Counted from the first letter of the stretch, positions 16,230-26,263 are shown. The stretch is 62,904 bases of DNA from Bacillota bacterium (GCA_021769035.1 JAETTP010000006.1:1-62904), one strand, 5' to 3'. Program-made: numbers and translations. Notes: generated by a model from the letters alone, not told the origin.

Positions 16230-18410
16230 TCAGCTACGCATAAAACGGCGGCGGATTTCCGCGTCCGTCAGCTTGATAAAGGTGGGGCGGCCGTGCGGGC
16301 AGGTTTGGGGCTTATCGCATTCCGCCAGGTTGTAAAGCAGCCAGGAGATTTCCTGCCCGTTCAGGCGTTCGTTGGCCTTGATAGCGCTTTTGCAGGCCTT
16401 GGTGAAAAGCTCCTGCTGGCTCAGGCGGGAAATATCCAGCTGGTCGGCCTCCGCGTTTTGCAGAAGCAGCTCAAAAATATCTAGGAAAAAGCCTTTAATA
16501 TCATTGTCGTAAATGCTGGATTTGCGTTTGTGGTCGCTTTCCGCGCCGCGCACATACCACAGGGGCACCGCCCGGATAACAAACTGGCTGCCGCCGAAAT
16601 GCTCCAGCACAAAGCCGCAATCGGCCAGGCGGGTAATGTTGTTGAGCAGCAGTTCCGCGTGCAGGCTGCCCACGTCTACGCTGATCGGCGAGGCCAACTG
16701 CGAGGAATCCCGGCAGTCCAGCGCGTAGGCCAGGGAAAACTCTTCATATAAGATACGCTCGTGGGCGGCGTGCTGGTCGATAATATAGAGGTCTTCGTTC
16801 AAAGCGGCGATGATATAGGAGTTGTTTAGCTGGCCAAGCGGCTTTAATGCCAAAAAGAGATTGTCCGGCTGTTGACTAAAAAGGCTTGTTTGCTCGCTTG
16901 CCGGCTCGTCCAGATAGGTTACGCCATAGTTCTCCGCCAGCCATTCGCCGTCGTCGCGTTTGTATTCCACCTTGGTTCCGGGCGCGTTGGCCATCAGATT
17001 TTGAAAAAGCTTGGCGGCGAAGCCGGGCTCCTGCTGCTTTTGGTTGCTCAGCAGCTTCTTGATGTCGGCCCCGTCCAGTTGCTGCAAATTTGGCAGCTTC
17101 TCTGCTGGGCTATCTGCGGCAGCCGGCTGTTGGTTTGGCGTCAGCTGCACGCCGCCCAGCTTCAGGGGCGGCTCGGCCGCTTTGGCCGTCTGGTGGGGTT
17201 GCGTCAGCAGAAAATTCAGCAAATCCAGGCCGTTGGCCTCGGCCTGAATGCTGTCCTCCGGATTTTGATTGGTAAGCTGTGGATTGTTGTCCATATTATC
17301 TTCTCCAATTTGCGTATTTTCAAAATCAACATTATTAACATTTAAATCAAGATTGTTAGCTTTGGGCAGCAAAGCCTCCCGCAGAGCATTCAGAAGAACC
17401 TCGCGCACAGCGGCCAGCTGCTTAAAGCGGATTTCCGTTTTGGCCGGGTGCACGTTGATGTCCACACTTTCGGTTGGCAGTTGCAAGCTCAGGATAACCA
17501 GCGGATAGCGGCTTGCGGGCAGCAGGCTTTGATAAGCGTCGTCCACCACGGCGTTCAGCTCCGGGCTTTTGATTAGCCGGCCGTTGACGAAAAAGTGATA
17601 GTAACGGCGGGAGGAGCGGGCAAAGGGCGGCATTGAGGCAAAGCCGCTGACGGCGATGGGCCCGGTGGTCAGCTGCACCGGCCGCAGCTCCGCCAGCACC
17701 TGGGAGCCGTAAACAGCCAGGGCCGCCTTGCTGAGCGCCTGCTGGCCGGCGGCAGCTCCGTGGGCGCGCAACACCTGCCGGTCGTCAATTTGCAGGCTGA
17801 AAGCAATATCCGGCCGGGAGAGAATAAAATCGCCCAGCAGTTTGGCAATGGCCCCGGTTTCGGTGGCGTAGGATTTCAAAAATTTTCGGCGGGCCGGCGT
17901 GTTGTAGAACAAATCGCGCACGATAACCCGCGTGCCCCGGGCCAGGGCGGCCTCCTGCGGCTGGCTGATTTGCCCGTCCGCCGCCTGCACCTGCCAGGCG
18001 CAGGCCTCGCCCTGGGCGCAGCTGGTGATTTCCACCCGGCTCACCGCGGCGATAGAGGGCAGGGCCTCGCCCCGAAAGCCTAGCGTGCGCACAAAGCTCA
18101 GCTCCTCCGCCTGGCTCAGCTTGCTGGTGGCGTGCCGGCCAAAGGCCTGGGGCAAATCCACCGGCAAAATGCCGCAGCCGTTGTCCACCACCCGGATTTC
18201 CTCAATATACTGCTGGCCGCTTGCCTGGTCCAGGCCGCCGATCAGCTGCACGTCTATCCGGCTGGCGGCGGCGTCAATAGCGTTTTCCACCAGCTCCTTC
18301 ACCACGGAAAGGGGCCGTTCCACCACCTCGCCGGCGGCAATCTGGCTGGCCGTCAGGGCGTCCAGCTGGCGGATAATGCCGCGCGGGGCGGCGTTGGTTT
18401 CAGTTGTCAT
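16230..18410 (-). CDS. mutL: DNA mismatch repair protein MutL
   Basis: 726 residues. N-terminal GHKL ATPase with GEVVERP, the metal-binding ELVENAIDA, DNGCGI and RHATSK, and FRGEALPSI. A long, Gln/Asn/Pro-rich linker covers about 345-500. The C-terminal endonuclease domain carries DQHAAHERILYEE (matching DQHA-x2-E-x4-E), ACKSAIKAN and CPHGRPT. This is the endonuclease-type MutL, as expected for an organism without MutH. RBS GGAGATAATA before ATG. Located 48 nt after mutS on the same strand. Confidence 0.97.
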   Translation of the reverse strand: MTTETNAAPRGIIRQLDALTASQIAAGEVVERPLSVVKELVENAIDAAASRIDVQLIGGLDQASGQQYIEEIRVVDNGCGILPVDLPQAFGRHATSKLSQAEELSFVRTLGFRGEALPSIAAVSRVEITSCAQGEACAWQVQAADGQISQPQEAALARGTRVIVRDLFYNTPARRKFLKSYATETGAIAKLLGDFILSRPDIAFSLQIDDRQVLRAHGAAAGQQALSKAALAVYGSQVLAELRPVQLTTGPIAVSGFASMPPFARSSRRYYHFFVNGRLIKSPELNAVVDDAYQSLLPASRYPLVILSLQLPTESVDINVHPAKTEIRFKQLAAVREVLLNALREALLPKANNLDLNVNNVDFENTQIGEDNMDNNPQLTNQNPEDSIQAEANGLDLLNFLLTQPHQTAKAAEPPLKLGGVQLTPNQQPAAADSPAEKLPNLQQLDGADIKKLLSNQKQQEPGFAAKLFQNLMANAPGTKVEYKRDDGEWLAENYGVTYLDEPASEQTSLFSQQPDNLFLALKPLGQLNNSYIIAALNEDLYIIDQHAAHERILYEEFSLAYALDCRDSSQLASPISVDVGSLHAELLLNNITRLADCGFVLEHFGGSQFVIRAVPLWYVRGAESDHKRKSSIYDNDIKGFFLDIFELLLQNAEADQLDISRLSQQELFTKACKSAIKANERLNGQEISWLLYNLAECDKPQTCPHGRPTFIKLTDAEIRRRFMRS

Positions 18411-18458
18411 TATTATCTCCTTATTTTGGCTTGATTTATAATATTATATGAAAGAAAA

Positions 18459-21155
18459 TTAATTATTTAATTCCTGCTGCCATTTTTCGATATATAACAG
18501 GGCCTCAATGGGCCGCAGATTGCTCAGCTGCAACTGCTTGATTTCCGCCAGCACCGGCGAGGGCGCGGCCTCCGCCGGCGTTAGCGCAGGCTCGCTGGGC
18601 AGGCTGCTGCTGATTTGCGGGCTTTCCGCGCCGGCGTTTTCCAGCTGGTGCAGGATTTCGTCGGCCCGCTGGGTCACCACGGCCGGCAGGCCGGCCAGCT
18701 TTGCCACATGCACGCCGTAGCTTTTATCGGTGCCGCCCGGCACAATTTTGCGCAAGAAGACCACATCGTTGCCTTTGTCTTTCACCTGTACGGAAAAATT
18801 TTGCACCTGCGGGTGGCTGGCGGCCAGCTCAATCAGCTCGTGATAGTGGGTGGCGAACAGGGTTTTGGGGCAGGCCTCCGGCCGCAGCAGATATTCCGAA
18901 ACCGCCCAGGCAATGCTCAGCCCGTCGTAGGTGCTGGTGCCGCGGCCGATTTCGTCCAGAATAACCAAGCTTTGGCTGGTGGCGCTGCGCAGAATGTTGG
19001 CGGTTTCGCTCATCTCCACCATAAAGGTGCTCTGTCCGGCGGAAAGGTCGTCGCTGGCGCCCACGCGGGTAAAAATCCGATCAATCCGGCCGATGTGGGC
19101 GCGCTCCGCCGGGATATAGCTGCCAATGCGGGCCAAAATCACGGCCAGCGCCACCTGCCGCATATAGGTGGACTTGCCGGCCATATTGGGGCCGGTAATC
19201 AGGGCGAAGCGCTGGGCCTCGCCTTTAAGCTCCGTATCGTTGGGGATATAATTTTCCCGGCCGATAGCCAGCTCCACCATCGGGTGGCGGGCGGCGTGCA
19301 GGCTGAGAATATCGCTGTCGTCCACCTGCGGGCGGCAGTAGCCGTTTTCATCAGCCAGGCGGGCCAGCCCGGCCAGGCAGTCTAACAGGGCCACGCATTT
19401 GGCGGTGTGCTGAATCCGTGCCGTCTGGTTGATGATTTCCTCCCGCAGGCCGGCCAAAAGCCGCTGTTCGATGGTTTGCAGGCGCTCTCCTGCGCTTAGC
19501 AGCTTTTCCTCCAGCTCCTTTAGCTCGGCGGTGGTGAAGCGCTCGCAGTTTACCAGGGTTTGGCGGCGGATGTAATCGTCCGGGGCCAGGTTGGCGCTGC
19601 CCTTGCGGATTTCAATATAGTAGCCGAAAACCTTGTTGTAGCATATACGCAGGGCTTTGATGCCGGTGCGCTCCCGCTCCTTGGCTTCCAGGGCCAAAAT
19701 TAAATCGGAGCCCTCGGTTTGCAGGCGGCGCAGCTCGTCCACCTCCGCATTGCAGCCGGGCTTGATAATCCTGCCGCCGGCCTTGTCTTTTTTGGCTCCC
19801 AGCTTGAGTTGGCCCTCCGCCGGTGGTTCGTCAAAAAGAGTGTCTTCAATTTTTTGCCAAACGTCCTGCAAATTGTCAAACTGCTGGTAGATTTGGCGGA
19901 AGATGTCCGCCTGCAAGGAAATCAGCGTTTTTTCCAACTGGGGCAGCAGGGCGAAAGAATGTTTTAAGGCCAGCATATCCCGCGGCGTGGCGTTGCCGTA
20001 AACCACACGGCTGATTAGGCGTTCAATATCGGCAATGCTTTTCATAGCGGCCCGCAGCTGCTCGTGCAGCAGGGGTTGGGCCAAAAGCTCCTGAATACCG
20101 TCCAGGCGCATATTCACCATTGCGCTGTTTAGCAGGGGCTTTTCCAGCCATTGCCGCAGCAGGCGCGAGCCGGGAGCCGTCAGGCATTTATCGCAAACGC
20201 CGAACAGGGAGCCGGCCTTTTTGCCGGTGTTCACCGCGGCGGTCAGCTCCAGATTGCGGCGGCAGTTAGCGTCTAAAACCAGGAAATTGTCAATATGATA
20301 AACCTGCAATTTGTTGAGATAGGCCAAATCGCGCTTTTGGGTCAGCTGGCAGAAGTAAAGCAGGGCGGCCGCCGCCTGCACCGCGCCGGGCAAATCGGCT
20401 AGGCCCAAGGCTTGCAGAGAGGGCAGCTTGAAGTGGGTTAAAAGCAGGGTTTCCGCATTTTTGCGCACAAAAAACTCGTCTTTGGCCGGGCTGATGGTGA
20501 TTTTGCCGTTGAGGTCCCAGGCGTGGGCGGCAAAGTAGGGCTCGTCTAGCAGGGCCTTGGGCAGGATACACTCCTTTGGGGCAACGGCGGCCAGCTCGTC
20601 GCCAATTTGGGCCAGCGCGTCTTCTGCGTTGGTTTGGGCCGCAAAGAATTCGCCGGTGGAAATATCCGCGTAGGCCAGGCCATAGCCTTTAGCCAGCGGA
20701 AAAACCGCCGCCAGATAGTTGGCGCCGTCCTCCTGCAAAAGCTCGCTGTCCATCAGGGTGCCAGGGGTGATAACCCGGATAACCTCCCGCTTCACCAGGC
20801 CCTTGGCCAGCTTGGGGTCCTCCATCTGCTCGCAGATAGCCACCTTAAAGCCCTGCTCCATCAGCTTGGCCAGATAAACGTCGGCTGCGTGATAGGGCAC
20901 GCCGCACATCGGCAGCACATTTTCCGCGCTGCTTTTGGTGTTGCGGGCGGTCAGGGTGATGTTCAAGGCCTTGGAGGCCACCAGTGCGTCGTCGCCGAAC
21001 ATCTCGTAAAAATCGCCCATACGGTAAAACAGCAGGCAGTCGGGATAATCCTTTTTAATTTCCGCATATTGAGCCTGCATGGGGGTTTGGGCGGCGTTGC
21101 CGGACTTTTTGGCATTTTTATGTTCTGTTTGCTTTATGTTTTCGTCTTTTTTCAC
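18459..21155 (-). CDS. mutS: DNA mismatch repair protein MutS
   Basis: 898 residues from a GTG at 21155, chosen because GGAGA lies 6 nt upstream; a frame extending to 21188 lacks an RBS. Domain I holds the mismatch-reading F-x-E (DFYEMFGDDA). The Walker A motif is GPNMAGKST, followed by the GxSTFMVEM dimer-signalling segment and the DEIGRGTSTYDG Walker B region, and a short C-terminal tail follows. First gene of the mutS-mutL-miaA-hfq series and divergent from the TtcA-like gene. The Lys/Glu-rich start (about residues 1-20) precedes the conserved domain and is probably flexible. Confidence 0.97.
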   Translation of the reverse strand: MKKDENIKQTEHKNAKKSGNAAQTPMQAQYAEIKKDYPDCLLFYRMGDFYEMFGDDALVASKALNITLTARNTKSSAENVLPMCGVPYHAADVYLAKLMEQGFKVAICEQMEDPKLAKGLVKREVIRVITPGTLMDSELLQEDGANYLAAVFPLAKGYGLAYADISTGEFFAAQTNAEDALAQIGDELAAVAPKECILPKALLDEPYFAAHAWDLNGKITISPAKDEFFVRKNAETLLLTHFKLPSLQALGLADLPGAVQAAAALLYFCQLTQKRDLAYLNKLQVYHIDNFLVLDANCRRNLELTAAVNTGKKAGSLFGVCDKCLTAPGSRLLRQWLEKPLLNSAMVNMRLDGIQELLAQPLLHEQLRAAMKSIADIERLISRVVYGNATPRDMLALKHSFALLPQLEKTLISLQADIFRQIYQQFDNLQDVWQKIEDTLFDEPPAEGQLKLGAKKDKAGGRIIKPGCNAEVDELRRLQTEGSDLILALEAKERERTGIKALRICYNKVFGYYIEIRKGSANLAPDDYIRRQTLVNCERFTTAELKELEEKLLSAGERLQTIEQRLLAGLREEIINQTARIQHTAKCVALLDCLAGLARLADENGYCRPQVDDSDILSLHAARHPMVELAIGRENYIPNDTELKGEAQRFALITGPNMAGKSTYMRQVALAVILARIGSYIPAERAHIGRIDRIFTRVGASDDLSAGQSTFMVEMSETANILRSATSQSLVILDEIGRGTSTYDGLSIAWAVSEYLLRPEACPKTLFATHYHELIELAASHPQVQNFSVQVKDKGNDVVFLRKIVPGGTDKSYGVHVAKLAGLPAVVTQRADEILHQLENAGAESPQISSSLPSEPALTPAEAAPSPVLAEIKQLQLSNLRPIEALLYIEKWQQELNN

Positions 21156-21312
21156 AATTATCTCCAAATAAATTTGCCGGATAACCAAAGATAGCTAAAA
21201 CTAATCCGCTAAAAAAGATTGACTATTCAGGCAAAAAAGTATACTATTATAATAAAATTCGGCAGGCTGGCAAATTTTCCTGCCTTAAAAGCAGCAAAAG
21301 AGGTGGCTTAAA

Positions 21313-22062
21313 TTGAGTGCAGCAGAGAAAAAAATTATGAAATATTTCCGGCGGGCCGTAATTGATTACGACCTGCTGGGCGACGAGCAGGGCGTGTTGG
21401 TGGGCCTTTCCGGCGGCAAAGATAGCCTGACCCTGCTTTGTATGCTGAAGCTGTTTTTGCGCAGCTCCAAATATAAGTATCCGCTGGCGGCCGGCTATGT
21501 TGATTTGGGCTTTGGCGCGGATATTGAGCCGCTGCGCCAATTTTGTTGCCAGCTGGAGGTGCCGCTGCTGGTGGAGCCCACCGCTATCAGCCAGATTGTT
21601 TTTGATTACCGGCAGGAGCAAAACCCCTGTTCGCTGTGCGCCAATATGCGCCGCGGGGCCCTGAACAGCCTGGCGGTGCGCCACGGTTTCGCCAAAGTGG
21701 CCCTGGGCCATCATCTGGACGACGTGGCGGAAACTGTGCTGCTGAATATGTGCTTCAACGCCCGGGTAGATTGCTTTAAGCCCAAAACCTGGCTTTCCAG
21801 CCGGGAAATTACGGTTATCCGGCCGCTGGTCTACGTGGACGAGCGTAGCATTGCCACTTACGCCCGCCAGCAGCAGCTGCCGGTGATTAACAGCTGCTGC
21901 CCGGCCAACGGGCGCACCAAAAGGCAGGATATGAAAGAGGCCCTGAGCCAAATCCAGGGGTTTGCGCCCATTGCCAAAAGCCGCATTTTGGCCGCGCTGC
22001 AAAATCTGCCAGGCAACGAATGGCATGATATGCTGCGCCGGCGGCCAAACACCAATGAATAG
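21313..22062 (+). CDS. TtcA/TilS-like PP-loop tRNA thiolation protein
   Basis: 249 residues with the ATP-pyrophosphatase motif SGGKDS at about residues 35-40, a C-x-x-C pair (PCSLCANMRRG), the HHLDDVAETVLLNM motif and a later SCCPANG that can supply the third cluster cysteine. This cysteine plan matches TtcA, the [4Fe-4S]-dependent enzyme making 2-thiocytidine 32 in tRNA, though clostridial paralogues may modify other positions. The start is TTG with AGGTGG upstream. Convergent with rqcH, whose stop is 23 nt away. Confidence 0.85.
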   Translation: MSAAEKKIMKYFRRAVIDYDLLGDEQGVLVGLSGGKDSLTLLCMLKLFLRSSKYKYPLAAGYVDLGFGADIEPLRQFCCQLEVPLLVEPTAISQIVFDYRQEQNPCSLCANMRRGALNSLAVRHGFAKVALGHHLDDVAETVLLNMCFNARVDCFKPKTWLSSREITVIRPLVYVDERSIATYARQQQLPVINSCCPANGRTKRQDMKEALSQIQGFAPIAKSRILAALQNLPGNEWHDMLRRRPNTNE

Positions 22063-22084
22063 GCAGAACGCCAATGCGTATGCC

Positions 22085-23857
22085 TTAGGCCTCCTCCGGT
22101 TCCGGTGGTAAATCCTGCGGCTGCACGTACAGGGTTTGCTGCTCAAAGTAAATGACCATGCCGGGGCGGGCGCCGTTGGGCTTTTTCACATTGTGCACCT
22201 CGGTGTAATCCACCGGCACCTTGTCCGCCTGCCGGGCCTGGCTGTGCCAGGCGGCCAGGGCGGCGGCTTCCAGCAGGGCGGTTTCTGTAAACGGTCGGTT
22301 TGCCTCCCGCTTGAGGATTACGTGGCTACCGGGGATCTTTTGGGTGTGCAGCCAAATATCGTCCGGGGCGGCCAGCTTGGTTGTCAGGCGGTCGTTTTGG
22401 CGGTTGTTGCGGCCCAGCAGTAGCAAAAAGCCGTCCGTGGTGCGGAAGCGCCGGGGCTGGCTGGCGGCGGTCTGCTTGGCGGCCTTTGGCTGTTCGGCCT
22501 TGCCGCTCAGATAGCCTGCGGCGCGGATTTCCTGTTCCACCGCCTGCAAATCCGCCAAATTTTCTGCTTCCGCCAGGGCGGCGCCGAGGCTTTGCAGATA
22601 AGCAAATTCGGCCCGGTTTAGCTCTAGCTGGCGGGTTATTTGCTTTTCGGCATTTTTGGCTTTGTTATAGCGGTGGAAGTAACGCTTGGCGTTATCCGCC
22701 GGGGAAAGCTCTGGCTTCAAGCTGATTTTCACCAGCTCGTCGGGGTTGTAAAAGCTGGGCAGCTCCGCCTGCTTTTGGCCGGGTTGCAGCAAATGCAGGT
22801 AGGCCGTCAGCAGCTCGCCGGCATTTTTGAATTTTTCCGCATTGCCGGCGGCCTGCAAGTCGGCCTCCTCCAGCTGGATTTTTTTGCGCAAACGCTGCTC
22901 CTCCTTGTCCACCAGCTTGGCCAGCCGGCGGTGCTCATTGGTAAAGGTCTGGCGTTCCTCGCGGGCCTGGTAAAAACAGTCCAGGGCCTGGCTTAGGCTG
23001 GCAAACTGCGGCTGCTCAAGGCTGGGCAGAGATTGTAGCGGCAGGGGATAAAAGCCTTGGTAAACGTCCTGCGGCTGCCCGGCTTGGCGCAGCAGTACCG
23101 GCTGGAATTGCCCGGCCGTAATAATTTGGTGCAGCTGTTGAATTTGCTGGTGCAGACGCTCTAATTCATAGAGGCCCAGCTCCTCGCAATTTGGCAGGCC
23201 TTGCAGGCCGGCCCGGCAGCAGATTTCCTGCGCCATCTGGCTGGACAGGCCGCTGAAGCGGCTTTGCAGCAGGCGGGCGGGCGGCAGGCTTAAATCGCCG
23301 GCCAAAAGCTGCTTGGCAAATTCGCTTTCCGGCAGGCGGTGCCAGACGGGCAGCTCGTTTACGGGCGGGGCCAGATACGCAACCCCCGGCAGCACCTCCC
23401 GGTGCCGGGAAACATTGTGGGAATAGCGCCGGGCCGCGTCGATAATTTGGCCGGAGGGAGTATCCAGCAGCAGCAGATTGCTGTGCTTGCCCATAATCTC
23501 CAGCACCAGGGTGCGGGCGGTGGGCGTACCGATCTCATCATGGGCGGCAAAATCCAGGCGCACAATGCGCTCGTCCGGCACCTGCTGCACGGCTAACAGG
23601 CGGGCGTTTTCCAGGTGTTTGCGCAGCACCATACAAAACAGCGGCGGCTTGGCCGGGTTTTCCGAGTTGCGTTCGGTCAGCTGCAAGCGGCCGTTTTCCG
23701 GGTTGGCGCAGAGCAGCAGCCGGCGGTTGCCGGCCGGGCCGTAAAGCCGCAGCATAATGGTGTGTTTGTCTGGTTGATTGATTTTGGTTATTTTGCAGCC
23801 CAGCAGTGCTTGGCAATCCTGCACGGCGGCGGCCAGGCAGAGGCTATCAAATGGCAT
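22085..23857 (-). CDS. rqcH: Rqc2/RqcH ribosome quality control protein (NFACT family)
   Basis: 590 residues from the ATG at 23857, placed 8 nt after GGGGAGG; an upstream in-frame extension to 23914 is not needed. NFACT-N domain (about 1-200), helix-hairpin-helix and a long coiled coil (about 280-440), then the NFACT-R part with TTDGFLLLLGRNNRQND and DIWLHTQKIPGSHVI (split). RqcH binds obstructed 50S subunits and adds C-terminal alanine tails. Older annotation as a fibronectin-binding protein reflects the same family. Own promoter at 23892-23920. Confidence 0.93.
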   Translation of the reverse strand: MPFDSLCLAAAVQDCQALLGCKITKINQPDKHTIMLRLYGPAGNRRLLLCANPENGRLQLTERNSENPAKPPLFCMVLRKHLENARLLAVQQVPDERIVRLDFAAHDEIGTPTARTLVLEIMGKHSNLLLLDTPSGQIIDAARRYSHNVSRHREVLPGVAYLAPPVNELPVWHRLPESEFAKQLLAGDLSLPPARLLQSRFSGLSSQMAQEICCRAGLQGLPNCEELGLYELERLHQQIQQLHQIITAGQFQPVLLRQAGQPQDVYQGFYPLPLQSLPSLEQPQFASLSQALDCFYQAREERQTFTNEHRRLAKLVDKEEQRLRKKIQLEEADLQAAGNAEKFKNAGELLTAYLHLLQPGQKQAELPSFYNPDELVKISLKPELSPADNAKRYFHRYNKAKNAEKQITRQLELNRAEFAYLQSLGAALAEAENLADLQAVEQEIRAAGYLSGKAEQPKAAKQTAASQPRRFRTTDGFLLLLGRNNRQNDRLTTKLAAPDDIWLHTQKIPGSHVILKREANRPFTETALLEAAALAAWHSQARQADKVPVDYTEVHNVKKPNGARPGMVIYFEQQTLYVQPQDLPPEPEEA

Positions 23858-23891
23858 AAAAAATTCCTCCCCAAAGTTGAAGTATTTATAT

Positions 23892-23920
23892 ATTGTACCT
23901 CTTTTGGCGGGCAATTACAA
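23892..23920 (-). promoter_or_regulatory. Promoter for rqcH
   Basis: Read leftward: TTGTAA (23920-23915), 17 nt, TACAAT (23897-23892), 35 nt before the rqcH start. Good spacing and near-consensus hexamers. Confidence 0.6.
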
Positions 23921-24039
23921 GTTTTCTGTTGAGTTTTTGCATAGATTCTAATTTTTGTTACATTTTAGCAGGATTTTGCAGAAATTTTATAGAATTAATA
24001 AAAACCAATTTTATCAGAAGCAAAAAAGGGGTGGCAAGC

Positions 24040-24942
24040 TTGCTGAAAAGTATGACAAGCTTTGGCCGGGGTGTGGCTGCCGGGGCCAATTTTAAGCTGA
24101 CTGTGGAGCTGAAATCTGTCAACAACCGCTATCTGGAGGTGGTGACGCACGCGCCGCGGCTGCTGCTGTTTTTGGAGCAGGCTTTGAGAAGCCAAGTGGC
24201 TGAATATGCCGCCCGTGGCAAGGTGGACGTTTTTGTGCAGCTGGAAACCATTGGCGAGCGCACGCCGCGCCTGAAAACCGATAAGGCCCTGGCGGCGGCC
24301 TATCTGAAAGCGGCTCAGGAGCTGGCCGACGCATTAAAGCAGCCCTTGGTGGTGAAGCTGACCTTGGAAAACCTGCTGACCTTGCCGGGGCTTGTGACTA
24401 TGGAGCAGGACAGAGAGACCGAGGAGGCTGAAAACCAGGCGGAGCTGGCCCAGGTGTTAAATCAAGCTTTGGGCGAGGCTTTGCAAGCCTTTGCGGCTAT
24501 GCGGGCCCAGGAGGGCGAACGCTTGCAGAGGGATTTGCTGCGCCGGGCCGAGCAGGTGGCGGCTTTGGTGCGCCGGATTTCCGGGCTGGCCGAGCAGGTG
24601 GTGGCAGAATATCAAAGCAAGCTGACGGCCCGGATTGCCGAGCTGCTGCCGGAGAACGTGCCGCTGGACGAGGCGCGACTGGCCAACGAGGTGGCTTACT
24701 TTGCGGATCACGCTTGTATTAATGAGGAGTTGGTGCGCCTGGAGAGCCATTTGGTGCAGTTACGCCAGCTTTTGCAGGCGGCGGAGCCGGTGGGCCGCAA
24801 GTTGGACTTTCTGTTGCAGGAATTGAATCGGGAGGTCAACACGATTGGCTCCAAGGCCAATTCCCTGCCGATTAATCAGCTGGTGATTGAGGCCAAAAGC
24901 GAACTGGAAAAAATCCGGGAGCAAATTCAAAATATTGAGTAA
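24040..24942 (+). CDS. yicC: YicC family endoribonuclease
   Basis: 300 residues if started at TTG 24040, which has AAAGGGGTGG just upstream and gives MLKSMTSFGRG, matching the family's usual MIRSMTGFGRG start; a longer frame reaches back to 23893 without support. It contains 'LKSVNNRYLEV' near the start, a central helical region and the conserved C-terminus 'GRKLDFLLQELNREVNTIGSK'. YicC proteins are RNases that act on structured RNAs. First gene of the clostridial yicC-remA-gmk-rpoZ neighbourhood, here interrupted by two small genes. Confidence 0.92.
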   Translation: MLKSMTSFGRGVAAGANFKLTVELKSVNNRYLEVVTHAPRLLLFLEQALRSQVAEYAARGKVDVFVQLETIGERTPRLKTDKALAAAYLKAAQELADALKQPLVVKLTLENLLTLPGLVTMEQDRETEEAENQAELAQVLNQALGEALQAFAAMRAQEGERLQRDLLRRAEQVAALVRRISGLAEQVVAEYQSKLTARIAELLPENVPLDEARLANEVAYFADHACINEELVRLESHLVQLRQLLQAAEPVGRKLDFLLQELNREVNTIGSKANSLPINQLVIEAKSELEKIREQIQNIE

Positions 24943-25039
24943 ATTGAACCGTTTTAGATAGTTAAAGTTTTAGATGCTTAAAATAGAGGTATAATTATAC
25001 TGGCTAATTAGAATTGGTTTAATATTATAGAGGTATAAA

Positions 25040-25438
25040 ATGACAGAACAGGAATTTAAAGCCCGCGCAACAAAGTTGGTTGAATTGATGATAAATACGA
25101 TTGCGGATAAGGAATATGCCAAATTGGTATCTAGTATTTTACCAAAATCCTCTTGGAGACGATTTTATGAGGGAGAACCCACATTGGAAAACAGCTGCCT
25201 GGGATTTGGCAAGTGGTTGGACGAGCAATTAGCCCTCTGGGAAGAGTATGAAGAGAAAAGCTTTGTTGTAGACCGTTTTAACGCGTCTTGTTTAGATGAA
25301 ATAGAGCTTGAAGATGATAATACTTCTTTTGTGACTTATAACCCAACAAGCTTTGGAGAAACGCTTGATTTTTGGTTTGAAATAGAATTTGAGGTTAAGG
25401 ACGAGCAGATAACGGCAATGTTTGAAATAAATATATAG
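25040..25438 (+). CDS. Hypothetical acidic protein
   Basis: 132 residues, acidic and rich in Glu, Asp, Trp and Phe (WLDEQLALWEEYEE, LDFWFEIEFEV), with no motif I can assign. Its A/T content and codon choice are clearly higher in A and T than the flanking yicC and mIHF genes, which hints at later insertion into the conserved cluster. Preceded by AGAGGT about 8 nt before ATG and a TATAAT at 24990-24995. Small acidic proteins of this kind are sometimes immunity proteins, but nothing here shows a toxin partner. Confidence 0.6.
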   Translation: MTEQEFKARATKLVELMINTIADKEYAKLVSSILPKSSWRRFYEGEPTLENSCLGFGKWLDEQLALWEEYEEKSFVVDRFNASCLDEIELEDDNTSFVTYNPTSFGETLDFWFEIEFEVKDEQITAMFEINI

Positions 25439-25543
25439 GGTTTGTAATCTCAAATTTTTTAGTGATAGCCTTTTCCAGAAATGGATTTTATAAGATTTTA
25501 ATTAATTTTGCACAAAGCAGAAAATGAAGAAAGGTTGTTATTT

Positions 25544-25855
25544 ATGTCTATTCCTAAGCTAAGCGCTGAGCAGCGGGCGAACGCCCTGCAAAAGGCTCAG
25601 CAGATGCGCACTCAGCGCATGATTCTTCGGCAGGAGCTGAAAACCGGCCGGATGACTTTGGCCGAGGTGCTGGAGCGTGCGGAGGAGGAACTGGTGGGCA
25701 AAATGCGGGTGAAGTACCTGCTGGAAAGCCTGCCGCAGGTTGGCAAAATCACTGCCGCCAAATTGATGGCCGAAATTGGCATTGACGAGGTGCGCCGCGT
25801 TCAGGGGTTGGGGAGCCGCCAGAAAGCGGATTTGTTGCAGCGTTTTGCTGATTAA
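25544..25855 (+). CDS. Integration host factor, actinobacterial type (mIHF-like)
   Basis: 103 residues from ATG 25544 (RBS AAAGG about 8 nt before); the frame is open further upstream without an RBS. An N-terminal basic helix (EQRANALQKAQQMRTQRM) is followed by two helix-hairpin-helix-like segments, LPQVGKITAAKLMAEIGI and RRVQGLGSRQKADLLQRF. This is the plan of mycobacterial mIHF, a nucleoid-associated DNA-bending protein unrelated to HU/IHF of E. coli. It also occurs in clostridia at this place next to gmk. Confidence 0.85.
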   Translation: MSIPKLSAEQRANALQKAQQMRTQRMILRQELKTGRMTLAEVLERAEEELVGKMRVKYLLESLPQVGKITAAKLMAEIGIDEVRRVQGLGSRQKADLLQRFAD

Positions 25856-25951
25856 AATGGTTTAATTTTGGGCGTGTGGGCTCAAAACAGAAAAAGGGTG
25901 TAATTCAAGTTTTTTAGAACGGCAGCAGGTTAAAAAAGGGAGGGGTTTTAA

Positions 25952-26263
25952 GTGACTTCATTAATTAATATCGGTTTTGGCAATATGGTTGCCGCCGAAA
26001 GAGTTATTGCCATCGTTAGCCCGGAATCCTCGCCTATCAAGCGAATTGTTCAGGAGGCCCGCGAGGGGCAGGGCAGCTTGATTGACGCAACCTATGGCCG
26101 CCGCACGCGCGCGGTTTTGGTTATGGACAGCGGTCATATTGTGCTTTCGCCCATTCAGCCGGAAACTATCTCGCATCGTTTTGTAGATATGACGGCGGTG
26201 GCTTCCGCCGCTGCGGCGGCTTCTGCTTCTGTTCCTGCGGACACGGAGGTGGCAAATGTCTAA
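25952..26263 (+). CDS. remA: RemA/DUF370 regulatory protein
   Basis: 103 residues. The first 80 match RemA closely: [47 protein letters not shown] and [10 protein letters not shown]-like endings are all recognisable. In Bacillus RemA is a DNA-binding activator of matrix and osmoprotection genes. The C-terminal 20 residues are Ala-rich and not conserved. The start is GTG with AAGGGAGGGG upstream. Its end overlaps the gmk start by 8 nt, so the two are translationally coupled. Confidence 0.93.
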   Translation: MTSLINIGFGNMVAAERVIAIVSPESSPIKRIVQEAREGQGSLIDATYGRRTRAVLVMDSGHIVLSPIQPETISHRFVDMTAVASAAAAASASVPADTEVANV

